Positions 34,082-41,855 of a stretch of DNA of 64,000 bases are shown in pieces (the first letter of the stretch is position 1; each line of letters begins with the position of its first letter). Source of the DNA: JAGOTP01 sp964567995 (GTDB lineage: Bacteria > Patescibacteriota > Patescibacteriia > 2-12-FULL-60-25). The notes below the pieces were generated by a model, which did no database searches, had not been told where the DNA came from, and saw only the letters and a list, made by a program, of their open reading frames with translations. The stretch lies in contig CAZMOB010000003.1 in the NCBI GenBank assembly GCA_964567995.1, forward strand, positions 124,001-188,000. Reading direction: 5' to 3'. The translations under genes and the position numbers were made by a program.

Positions 34082-34264
34082 GTGCGACGCTACTACACCA
34101 ACGAGCAACGTTCCGATCGTGAGTTCCTGACCTCGCTCAGCGACAACTTCTGGCACATTCTCGCCGTCATCTTCGCCCTCGTCACGGCGTTCATGCTGCC
34201 CGACTGCCTCGCCAAGCGCACCCGCGCTGACGATGCGTTCAACACAGCCCCGCACGCCGACTGA
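34082..34264 (+). CDS. Small single-pass membrane protein (GC-rich cassette)
   Basis: 60 residues from GTG 34082 with GGAGG 7 nt upstream. A charged head (RRYYTNEQRSDREFL), one hydrophobic helix (HILAVIFALVTAFML) and a charged tail. 51 of 60 codons end in G or C by my count, against 46 of 73 for secG. No family recognised. Confidence 0.6.
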   Translation: MRRYYTNEQRSDREFLTSLSDNFWHILAVIFALVTAFMLPDCLAKRTRADDAFNTAPHAD

Positions 34265-34301
34265 CCCACCGCCTCCTCCCTCCGCTCGCCGACGGCTGCA
34301 C

Positions 34302-34350
34302 CTTGTCCACCAGGACAAGCCCCCTTCGGGAAAGGCTCCTCGCCTTTCCC
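34302..34350 (+). terminator. Tandem hairpins after the 34082 cassette
   Basis: CTTGTCC-ACCA-GGACAAG followed by GGGAAAGG-CTCCTCG-CCTTTCCC. No strong T tract; a CT-rich run follows. Probable cassette terminator. Confidence 0.45.
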
Positions 34351-34394
34351 CCGTCCCTCATCTCCTCTTTTCCGTAACGATCTCCAAAGAGAAG

Positions 34395-35375
34395 CTAAGG
34401 AACTGGTTCGTTTTTTTCCTCTTTTTTCTCGCTCTCTTCGCCATCTTCGTCCAGTTGTTTTCCATGAAAAGCATTGAACACTTCTTTGAGCTGTTGGTTC
34501 GTAATGTGGGTGTAAATCTGCGTGGTTGTAATGGAAGAATGCCCGAGTAACGATTGTACACTTCGTAAATCGGCACCATTCATTAAGAGATCCGTGGCGA
34601 AGGAATGGCGCAACGTATGTGGCGAGATTTTTTTTGTAATACCACCGAGGATCGCATAGTGATGTACGAGGCGTTCGATTGAACGTGGTGTCAGCGCACC
34701 GACATCTTCGGGATTTTTTCGTCCGCGTCCACGATCGTGGCGAATAAACAAAAACGGACACGTATCCTGACGGGCATCCAAATATTCACGCAAGGCGGAA
34801 CGGGCCGCGCCTGAGACAAAGACGATGCGTAGTTTATCGCCTTTTCCTCGAATCGTGAGTTCATCTCGCTCCAAGCTCACCTGATCACGCCTCAAACTTG
34901 CCAACTCGGACACACGTAAGCCCGTTGAAAACAGCATTCGTAAAATGGCTCGATCACGGAGCTTCACGAGTGGTGCTGTATCGGCCAGATCCGGCGCTTT
35001 CATCAGACGTTCCAAATCGGCTTGATCCAAAAACGAGACTTCACGCGTTCCTTGCTTCGCTAATTCAATCTTCTCGGAAGACAGGGTTTTGATATCGTTT
35101 CGCGCGAGATACTTCAAAAAAGACCGGAGCGCGATCAAATGGTAGTTCTGCGTGTTCTTTTTCAGAGCTCCACGATGCGGATCCTCCAGACGATTCAAAT
35201 ACAGACGGTAGCGGTGAATTGTATCCTGTGTGATGTTTTTGGGGTCCGGATCATCCGCCCAGTCGATAAACCGCCGAAGATAGAACTCATAATTCCGCAC
35301 GGTAAGAGCTGAGCGACCCTTACTGAGCTCAAGATTTTCAAGAAAGGTGCGCAATTGTTCGGAGAGAGCAGGCAT
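34395..35375 (-). CDS. Tyrosine recombinase XerC/XerD-like, active
   Basis: 326 residues from ATG 35375. N-terminal SAM-like core-binding domain (LSKGRSALTVRNYEFYLRRF) and a catalytic domain keeping all key residues: Arg153 (STGLRVSEL), Lys181 (GKGDKLR), His253 and Arg256 (SPHTLRHSFAT), His279 (LLGHS), Tyr288 (TTQIYTH). Probably the chromosome-dimer resolution recombinase. Contrast with the degenerate paralogue at 19746. The C-terminus is a short Glu/Lys-rich tail. Confidence 0.9.
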   Translation of the reverse strand: MPALSEQLRTFLENLELSKGRSALTVRNYEFYLRRFIDWADDPDPKNITQDTIHRYRLYLNRLEDPHRGALKKNTQNYHLIALRSFLKYLARNDIKTLSSEKIELAKQGTREVSFLDQADLERLMKAPDLADTAPLVKLRDRAILRMLFSTGLRVSELASLRRDQVSLERDELTIRGKGDKLRIVFVSGAARSALREYLDARQDTCPFLFIRHDRGRGRKNPEDVGALTPRSIERLVHHYAILGGITKKISPHTLRHSFATDLLMNGADLRSVQSLLGHSSITTTQIYTHITNQQLKEVFNAFHGKQLDEDGEESEKKEEKNEPVP

Positions 35376-35459
35376 AGAGCTATTTTCGCACATCCGGCTA
35401 AGTGTCGCAAAAGCTAATGCGACCTTTCTGGAAGAGCGGTATACTGTCAGCATCGTTTT

Positions 35460-36869
35460 ATGCGTCGGCTCGACCTCACTTTCACCGCCCTGCTCCTTCC
35501 GCTCGACTTTCTGGCGTTCTGTATGGCCGCCATCACGGCCTATTGGCTACGCACTTCGCGCTTCTTCATCGAGATTCGACCGATTCTACAGGAAATACCA
35601 CTCGTTCCCTATATCGGTGCAATCGCTGCCTTCTCAGTCGTCTGGATGGCGCTTTTCATGCTGGCCGGCCTCTATTCTACGCGACTGCGAAGGGCGTGGA
35701 GCGAATTGGGACGGGTAGCTTTAGCCTGTACAGCGGGTGTCGCCATTGTCATCGTCACCATTTTCTTCCGCCGTGAATGGACGGCGTCGCGCTTTATCGT
35801 GTTTGCACTCTGGCCACTTACGATCGTCTATCTGTCTGCTGGTCGCTTGATGCTCCGTGCTATTCGTAAACGCCTGCTTGCAGCCGGATACGGACATCAA
35901 CGTCTAGTAATCATTGGTCAAAACAAAGTCGCAGAAGATATCGCTACGCTCTATCGCAAAAGTCCAACTCTCGGTTTCAGCGTCGTGCGTTGCTTCCGCT
36001 CCTGGTCCGAAGCAACGGAACAAGAGATGAAACGGCTCATCAAAAAATCAGCCGTCGATGGCATTCTACTGGCTGAACCTTCCCTCGCCAAAGAAAAAGC
36101 GCTCGATGTGATCGCCTTCAGCGAAGAATGGCACTTGAGTTTCCATTATCTCGCCGACTTGTTTGCCGCTCGCTTCACACATATCGAAATGTCAACAGCG
36201 GGTGGGATTCCGGTCATCGAAGTGAAACGGACGCCCCTTGATGGATGGGGGCGGATCGCAAAGCGGATTTTTGATCTGGTAGCGTCCGCTTGTTTTTTGA
36301 TCATCTTATCTCCCCTGCTCCTCATCACAGCAATAGCGATCGTACTCGAAACGCGCGGTGGGGTTTTGTTTTCCTATCTTCCCAACAAAAAGCCCGTCCT
36401 ACGGATCGGTGAAGGCGGCAAACCTTTCCACTATTTCAAATTCCGTTCGATGGAAAAAGACCGTCACTTTGAACGCTACAATGAATTGGCGGATAAGAAT
36501 ATTCGGAGCGGACCTCTCGTCAAAACCAAAGATGACCCACGCATCACGAAAGTTGGAAAATTCATTCGGAAGTGGTCGATTGATGAATTACCTGAACTCT
36601 TCTTGGTTTTGTTGGGTCGTATGAGCCTCGTCGGGCCTCGTCCTCACTATCCAGAAGAAGTTGAAAAATATGAACCCGGCCAGCGCCGTGTGCTCACGAT
36701 CAAACCGGGGATTACCGGCATGGCACAAATCTCTGGCCGCAGCGACCTCAATTTCGCCGATGAGGTCCGTTTGGACACCTGGTACATCGAAAACTGGTCG
36801 ATTTGGCTTGATCTCTACATTCTTTTGAAAACGCCGCTTGCCGTCATTGGTCATCGAAAGGCAGAATAG
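35460..36869 (+). CDS. Polyprenyl-phosphate glycosyl-1-phosphate transferase (WcaJ/WbaP-type)
   Basis: 469 residues. Four N-terminal hydrophobic helices, a CoA-binding-like Rossmann region (RLVIIGQNKVAEDIATLYRK), one helix near 280 and the bacterial sugar transferase domain: FHYFKFRSM, WSIDELPELFLVLLGRMSLVG, GPRPHYPEEV, KPGITGMAQISGRSDL. It loads the first sugar phosphate onto the lipid carrier for surface polysaccharide. First gene of a glycan cluster interrupted by a cassette at 36992. Confidence 0.9.
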   Translation: MRRLDLTFTALLLPLDFLAFCMAAITAYWLRTSRFFIEIRPILQEIPLVPYIGAIAAFSVVWMALFMLAGLYSTRLRRAWSELGRVALACTAGVAIVIVTIFFRREWTASRFIVFALWPLTIVYLSAGRLMLRAIRKRLLAAGYGHQRLVIIGQNKVAEDIATLYRKSPTLGFSVVRCFRSWSEATEQEMKRLIKKSAVDGILLAEPSLAKEKALDVIAFSEEWHLSFHYLADLFAARFTHIEMSTAGGIPVIEVKRTPLDGWGRIAKRIFDLVASACFLIILSPLLLITAIAIVLETRGGVLFSYLPNKKPVLRIGEGGKPFHYFKFRSMEKDRHFERYNELADKNIRSGPLVKTKDDPRITKVGKFIRKWSIDELPELFLVLLGRMSLVGPRPHYPEEVEKYEPGQRRVLTIKPGITGMAQISGRSDLNFADEVRLDTWYIENWSIWLDLYILLKTPLAVIGHRKAE

Positions 36870-36878
36870 ACCGCTCGA

Positions 36879-36907
36879 TTGACCGATAATAAAATAGTTT
36901 GTATAAC
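36879..36907 (+). promoter_or_regulatory. Promoter of the 36992 cassette
   Basis: TTGACC at 36879-36884, 17-nt spacer, TATAAC at 36902-36907, beginning 10 nt after the sugar transferase stop. Confidence 0.6.
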
Positions 36908-36991
36908 GGTTCGGCTCCTTGCTCGATACGAATCAGGCTCAAAAGCATCTTCACATTCTCCAACAGGCTACCAGCAGGCTGGAACGAAGCG

Positions 36992-37516
36992 ATGAAAAAC
37001 CCGCATCTGACGTATGTACCCCTCGAAGAGGCCCTGCGACGCGGCATGGAGCCGCAAGGAAGAGAGCTGCACGAGCTCCTCTCACGAGCGCTGAGGGATC
37101 GTGGGATGGACGTTCCGGACTTCATCCGTGGAGACATCAGTACTAGGAGGTACATCCAGATCCTTCATCCGACAGACGGTCACCAGACACGTCTGGAACT
37201 CGCTTTCTTCGATTGGGATCCGGTCTTCACGATGGATCGAAGCCCGTGCGTGGAACTCGACATCCGCACAGGGGTCGATATCGATGAGCGGGACTGGGTG
37301 ACACTCACGGTTAACGGCTACGAACACCCCTACCCGGACCAGAGGAAAGTTACAGGGCCAGTTCGCAGAAACCGACACCCGCTCTACGAAACCTTCCTCC
37401 GATCCTTCCCCGAGCTGGTACCCCGACCGAACGATCCGACGATCGTCTTTCGTGATCACTCGCGCGTCCAGGTCTACGCCAACTGGATGATCGAGCACTT
37501 CTTTAACCAGATGTAG
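36992..37516 (+). CDS. Hypothetical protein (GC-rich cassette)
   Basis: 174 residues from ATG 36992. Soluble, mixed alpha/beta, with VPLEEALRRGMEPQGRELHE at the start and a Trp/Asp-rich core (LELAFFDWDPVFTMD). No family recognised. It splits the glycan gene cluster, and neither its composition nor its terminator resembles the genes on either side. Confidence 0.65.
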   Translation: MKNPHLTYVPLEEALRRGMEPQGRELHELLSRALRDRGMDVPDFIRGDISTRRYIQILHPTDGHQTRLELAFFDWDPVFTMDRSPCVELDIRTGVDIDERDWVTLTVNGYEHPYPDQRKVTGPVRRNRHPLYETFLRSFPELVPRPNDPTIVFRDHSRVQVYANWMIEHFFNQM

Positions 37517-37525
37517 GAGGCAACA

Positions 37526-37584
37526 GCCGCACCCCGCGACGCTCGCTCTGAGCGCTTCGATCGGGGTGCGGCGTTCGCGTTTTA
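37526..37584 (+). terminator. Terminator of the 36992 cassette
   Basis: GCCGCACCCCG (37526-37536) pairs with CGGGGTGCGGC (37562-37572); the loop holds a GCTC/GAGC mini-hairpin; tail GTTCGCGTTTT. A clear example of the cassette terminator style. Confidence 0.75.
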
Positions 37585-37632
37585 GCACTACCTGGGGATG
37601 CGTAGCTTATGCCCACCTGCTAGGCTTTTCCC

Positions 37633-38727
37633 ATGCGGATCGCTTTGGTTCATGACTATTTAATGCAAGATGGTGGCGCCGAGCGGACATTGCTCGCCCT
37701 CCATCACCTTTTTCCGAGTGCCCCGATCTTTACCCTCTTTTATGATCAGAAGCGCGTGCATGCCGATTTCAAAACCGCTAAGATCATCCCCTCGTTTTTA
37801 AACGACTTCCCTTTTGCGCCAAGCAAATATCAATGGTACTTGCCGCTTATGCCCCATGCGGCTGAGGCGATCGACCTAAGCGGCTATGATCTAATTTTGT
37901 CGTCTTCGTCGAGTATCATTAAAGGGATCATCGCTCCCCCCGGCGCCACCCATATCTGCTATTGCCACAATCCAACGCGCTTTTTATGGCAGGAACGCCA
38001 TGGCTACGTGAATGATCTCCCCCAACCTGGGATCATCAAACGTCTCCTCCCCTTTTATCTGCATCATCTGCGCCAATGGGACATTATCGCCGCTGATCGT
38101 CCAGACGTTCTCCTCACCAACAGCAAAACCTCCCAAGAGCGCATCCGCCGCTTCTATCGACGTGAGGCAAAAGTGATTTTTCCCCCGGTCGACACCCATC
38201 TCATCAAACCTTCGCACACCAACGATGGCTATTGGCTGATCGGTGGGCGGTTGGTTGGCTACAAACGTTTTGATCTGGCGGTGAAAGCGTTTGCTCGTCT
38301 TAACTTACCCTTGAAAGTCTTCGGGATTGGTCCGGAAGCGAAGAAGCTCCGCGCTCTGGCCGGGCCAAAAACAGAATTTGTTGGCGCCGTCGATGAACAA
38401 ACGAAATACGAGCTGTATCGGGGCGCGATCGGCTTTCTGTATCCGCATGTTGAGGATTTCGGGATCACAGCAATCGAAGCGATGGCCGCCGGAAAACCTG
38501 TCATCGCCTATGGCAAGGGTGGTATCACGGAAACCGTGGTCGACGGGAAAACTGGTACATTCTTTCCTGTCCAATCCTGGGAAGCCATCGCCGACGCCAT
38601 TCTCCGTTTTGATCCGACGCAGTTTTCTCACACGAACATTCGTGCCCATGCGGAGCAATTCTCCAAACAACGCTTTGGAGACGAAATCAAACAAACCATC
38701 GCCGAGGTCATAAAACGACCAGTATGA
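37633..38727 (+). CDS. Glycosyltransferase family 4 (GT-B)
   Basis: 364 residues. MRIALVHDYLMQDGGAERTL is the acceptor-domain start, and YKRFDLAVKAFARL plus PHVEDFGITAIEAMAAGKPVIAYGKGGITETV is the donor-binding GT4 motif with the EX7E-type Glu pair. It transfers a sugar from a nucleotide donor during surface polysaccharide assembly. A TAGGCT box ends 6 nt before the ATG, suggesting a leaderless transcript. The next gene overlaps by 4 nt. Confidence 0.9.
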   Translation: MRIALVHDYLMQDGGAERTLLALHHLFPSAPIFTLFYDQKRVHADFKTAKIIPSFLNDFPFAPSKYQWYLPLMPHAAEAIDLSGYDLILSSSSSIIKGIIAPPGATHICYCHNPTRFLWQERHGYVNDLPQPGIIKRLLPFYLHHLRQWDIIAADRPDVLLTNSKTSQERIRRFYRREAKVIFPPVDTHLIKPSHTNDGYWLIGGRLVGYKRFDLAVKAFARLNLPLKVFGIGPEAKKLRALAGPKTEFVGAVDEQTKYELYRGAIGFLYPHVEDFGITAIEAMAAGKPVIAYGKGGITETVVDGKTGTFFPVQSWEAIADAILRFDPTQFSHTNIRAHAEQFSKQRFGDEIKQTIAEVIKRPV

Positions 38728-39806
38728 AGATCCTGTTCGATGCTCGGCCGCTTACGCTGCAAGCTCCAGGCGGCGTCACACGTCTGACGCGCTCGCTCTT
38801 GCAAGCCGTGGCAGAATCCTTGCCGGAAGAGACATGCGTATTTGGAACAACGGGACAAAAAGAATTGGACCTGGGGCTGCCGCTCCGTTCAAACGGCAGA
38901 AGAGCACACCTTGGCTTGCCCAATAAATTCGTAAGCAGCCTGACAACACTTGGTCTCCGCTCGTTCGAACAGTTCTTTCCTCAAGAAAAACCGGACGTTC
39001 TCTTACTCCCCAATAACGGCCACGTCGGACGCCCGAAAGTTCCGTACGGTCTCGTCATCCACGACCTGTCCTTTCTCGTCGAACCAAGATGGTTCAACTG
39101 GCGCGGACGTGTTTGGCATAAAATCGTGCACGCTCGGCGTCTGATGACGGAAGCGAGTCGTCTCTTTGCTGTGTCTGAGTGGACGAAGTTCGCACTCATG
39201 CTGCATCTGGGGATTCCATCCGAGAAAATTGACGTCCTCGACATCCCACGCCAGACCAATCTAGTCGAGCCAGGACCTTTGCCGGAAATCCTACATGGGA
39301 AACGCTATGTTTTATGCATCGGGAGAAAGGATAGACGCAAGAATGCGAGTTGCGCTGTTGAAGCAGTGAGACGTCTCCATGCAAAACCTGGGTATGAAGA
39401 TCTCCATCTCGTGATCGTGGGTGGCTATCAAACATTACTCAGCGATCCGCGTTTTATCGTTCTTCCAAGAGTCAGCGATAAAGTTCTATACGGACTCTAC
39501 CAAGGCGCGGCAGCTTTTTTATATCCAAGTTGGTATGAAGGGCTCGGTCTCCCACTCCATGAAGCGGCCACTTTTGGCACACCCTCGATTTCTGCTTCGG
39601 TCAGCGCATTGCCGGATACAGCACCGAAGGGAACGCTCTTCGCTCCACCCTCCAAACCACATCTTTGGACGATTGCTCTCCAAACAATCCCAGGACAATC
39701 CAAGAATCAGGCTTCCAAATCAGTGGGCGCCATACAGGCTGGCTCCACAGACTGGAAAACGGCCATTGAACCGATCCGAGCCTTTCTGCTGCGCTATAAA
39801 TCTTGA
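38724..39806 (+). CDS. Glycosyltransferase family 4 (GT-B)
   Basis: 360 residues. RPLTLQAPGGVTRLTRSLLQ at the start, YGLVIHDLSFLVEP, and the donor site CIGRKDRRKN, YQGAAAFLYPSWYEGLGLPLHE, the usual GT4 pattern with Glu in YEGLGLPLHE. It overlaps the upstream GT4 gene by ATGA and is co-translated. Acceptor and donor are unknown. Confidence 0.88.
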   Translation: MKILFDARPLTLQAPGGVTRLTRSLLQAVAESLPEETCVFGTTGQKELDLGLPLRSNGRRAHLGLPNKFVSSLTTLGLRSFEQFFPQEKPDVLLLPNNGHVGRPKVPYGLVIHDLSFLVEPRWFNWRGRVWHKIVHARRLMTEASRLFAVSEWTKFALMLHLGIPSEKIDVLDIPRQTNLVEPGPLPEILHGKRYVLCIGRKDRRKNASCAVEAVRRLHAKPGYEDLHLVIVGGYQTLLSDPRFIVLPRVSDKVLYGLYQGAAAFLYPSWYEGLGLPLHEAATFGTPSISASVSALPDTAPKGTLFAPPSKPHLWTIALQTIPGQSKNQASKSVGAIQAGSTDWKTAIEPIRAFLLRYKS

Positions 39807-39851
39807 TACTCAATCTGTATACTTAAAAGGGTCTAACGATTTCTTTTTTCT

Positions 39852-40979
39852 ATGCCTAAATTCGGAGCAGAATCGCCAATTCCAGCAAATCAACTGGAAC
39901 CAAAACAAAAAGAACCGTTTCTTCCAAAAACTGTTGAAACATTTCTTGCACCGGATGTAGCGTCAAACATAGCAGCTCCTCGTAACCCCACTCATGAAGG
40001 TCCTTCAAGAAGGGGGTATGCCGCTCATCAGATTATAGGAATTGCTGCCGCTGGCGCAGCCCTCGCTGGCACCGTGCACGCCGAACCGCCATCAACCCAC
40101 GATCAGTCGAAAGTACGAGTCACCCCATCACACGCTCTCAAAGATCGGGTCATTGCAGGAAGCCCTGATGCGTTCCATGAATCCGGAAGAACCCAACATT
40201 GGACAAAAGACCACGAACCGTTCGCTTCACGGCAGCAGCTCTCTTACGAAACCGCCACACAACCAGAAGACGGTCTTTCCAAAGAAGCGCGTGATATGAT
40301 CATCGCTTCAGCTTGGCAAGCAGCCGGTACCTTTTTAAAACGAACTGATCTTCCGAGAAAAATTGAGACGCCGGAACAGCAGCAGCAACTCGAAGCGCAG
40401 GTAGATGAGGTGATCAACCAAGCCACTCATACAGCTGAAGCTCTGCTTGAACGTGCTGGTCAAAAAAACACACATCTCGTAGCCGCCGACCGAATCGCGA
40501 TCCAAGTCTTTGCGAAAGCACTTGGTGAATTTGCTCAAGCGCACTCGGACGCTCCCTTTCCGTTCGGAAATACTGTTTTAGCGCTCATTCACCGCTTACA
40601 AGCTCAAAAAGATCACATTCTCTATTCAGGCTTTGGGGACGAGGCGCTTTTTCACCATACGAATCTCGTCTACGCCGACATAGATGGCCGACTCTGCGTT
40701 CTACGCTTTCAAGTAATTCGTGATACAGCGCAACGTATCGGTTTTTTAGGTGAGACTCCGGAAGGACTCGTTCCACACAATAACCTAGCCGCTCTTCAAT
40801 CCGATCTGCCTTGGATGCTGGAACACCGAGGAGATATCGCCCAGCACCGCGCCGCTTGGACAAATACAAAATTCGCTTTAGACATCGCCATCGATTCAGG
40901 AAGTGTAAGTGGACGCCAACTCCAAGATCTTCGATTCTTGCAAAGCTATTTGCGTCTCCACGAACCGAGCGCAAGTTAA
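39852..40979 (+). CDS. Hypothetical protein with internal hydrophobic segment
   Basis: 375 residues. A Pro/Lys-rich head, then RRGYAAHQIIGIAAAGAALAGT VHAEP, a signal-like or anchor segment near 57-77, followed by a mostly helical region of about 290 residues (LEAQVDEVINQATHTAEALL). No family recognised. Native codon use; terminator-free before the convergent cassette. Confidence 0.6.
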   Translation: MPKFGAESPIPANQLEPKQKEPFLPKTVETFLAPDVASNIAAPRNPTHEGPSRRGYAAHQIIGIAAAGAALAGTVHAEPPSTHDQSKVRVTPSHALKDRVIAGSPDAFHESGRTQHWTKDHEPFASRQQLSYETATQPEDGLSKEARDMIIASAWQAAGTFLKRTDLPRKIETPEQQQQLEAQVDEVINQATHTAEALLERAGQKNTHLVAADRIAIQVFAKALGEFAQAHSDAPFPFGNTVLALIHRLQAQKDHILYSGFGDEALFHHTNLVYADIDGRLCVLRFQVIRDTAQRIGFLGETPEGLVPHNNLAALQSDLPWMLEHRGDIAQHRAAWTNTKFALDIAIDSGSVSGRQLQDLRFLQSYLRLHEPSAS

Positions 40980-41005
40980 ACTCGACAAAACACAAGAAAA
41001 GCAAC

Positions 41006-41056
41006 GCGCCCGTCCCGGAAGGGAATGCGGGAGAACGCATCGCCGGGAACGGGCGC
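41006..41056 (-). terminator. Terminator of the 41072 cassette
   Basis: On the minus strand GCGCCCGT pairs with ACGGGCGC across a long loop, followed by GTTGCTTTTCTTG. It lies 16 nt after the stop of the cassette gene. Confidence 0.6.
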
Positions 41057-41071
41057 ACAGGCCCACTCTCT

Positions 41072-41602
41072 TTAGTTCAAAATCGTGTTGACCCCTTCTC
41101 CGTCGATCCCGTGATTGTCCGGCAGGACCTCATCGGCAGCAGAGCACTGCAGGTAGGTCGGTCCTACCTCCTCTTCTTCCCCCTCATCTTCATCGCCGTC
41201 GTCGAACACGATCTGCACCCGAACAAGACAGTCGCATCCGTCCTCGAATTTGCGACTGGCCGCGCGGATGAGTTCGGCCTCCTCCGGAAAGCGCTCGAGC
41301 AGCTCCTCTGCCGTCCCGATGATGCTGGTCGGCATCCAGTACATGCGGCTTCGGTTCCTGGACCGCTGACCGAGGAACTCTTCAGGCTCGTCGTCGCCAT
41401 CGTGTACCACGAGGCGCTTCACGTCCGCGAAGAAGAACCCAACCGCGTCGTAGAGCGGAACCGTGCTGGGATCACGATCTTCCACCGTCGGGTCGTCTCC
41501 GCGAAACGCGTCGTACGTTCCATCTCCACGCTCGCTCTCGTACAGCCGCATGATGACCGTCCGACTCGAGACATGCCGGATCTGCGGTTTTCCTTGTGAC
41601 AT
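41072..41602 (-). CDS. Hypothetical acidic protein (GC-rich cassette)
   Basis: 176 residues from ATG 41602 with GGAGG 6 nt upstream. The body is mixed; a strongly acidic run (VFDDGDEDEGEEEEVG) sits near residues 137-152. No TM or signal. No family recognised. Confidence 0.65.
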   Translation of the reverse strand: MSQGKPQIRHVSSRTVIMRLYESERGDGTYDAFRGDDPTVEDRDPSTVPLYDAVGFFFADVKRLVVHDGDDEPEEFLGQRSRNRSRMYWMPTSIIGTAEELLERFPEEAELIRAASRKFEDGCDCLVRVQIVFDDGDEDEGEEEEVGPTYLQCSAADEVLPDNHGIDGEGVNTILN

Positions 41603-41724
41603 ATCCAACCTCCGCATTTAGTCCAAAACCTCCATTGGCCGGACTTACGCGCCAACAAGCCTCTTCTTTTCATAGAACTTTGTCAATATTCCTTTATATA
41701 CAGCCAAAAAATAGGCGTTGTCTC

Positions 41725-41752
41725 TTGACAAAATAACCAAATATTGTATACT
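41725..41752 (+). promoter_or_regulatory. Strong promoter of the surface protein gene
   Basis: TTGACA at 41725-41730, 16-nt spacer, TATACT at 41747-41752, both consensus. An ATCGTG/CACGAT hairpin followed by GTGGGTTTTT lies at the end of the leader just before the ATG and could act as an attenuator or translation switch. Confidence 0.7.
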
Positions 41753-41855
41753 ACTAGGTTCATTTTACGCTGGCCAGGATCGTCCCTCGCCGGTTTTTTG
41801 AAACCCTGAAGACAGAGAAAAGCCTCAAATCGTGGCTCACGATGTGGGTTTTTCT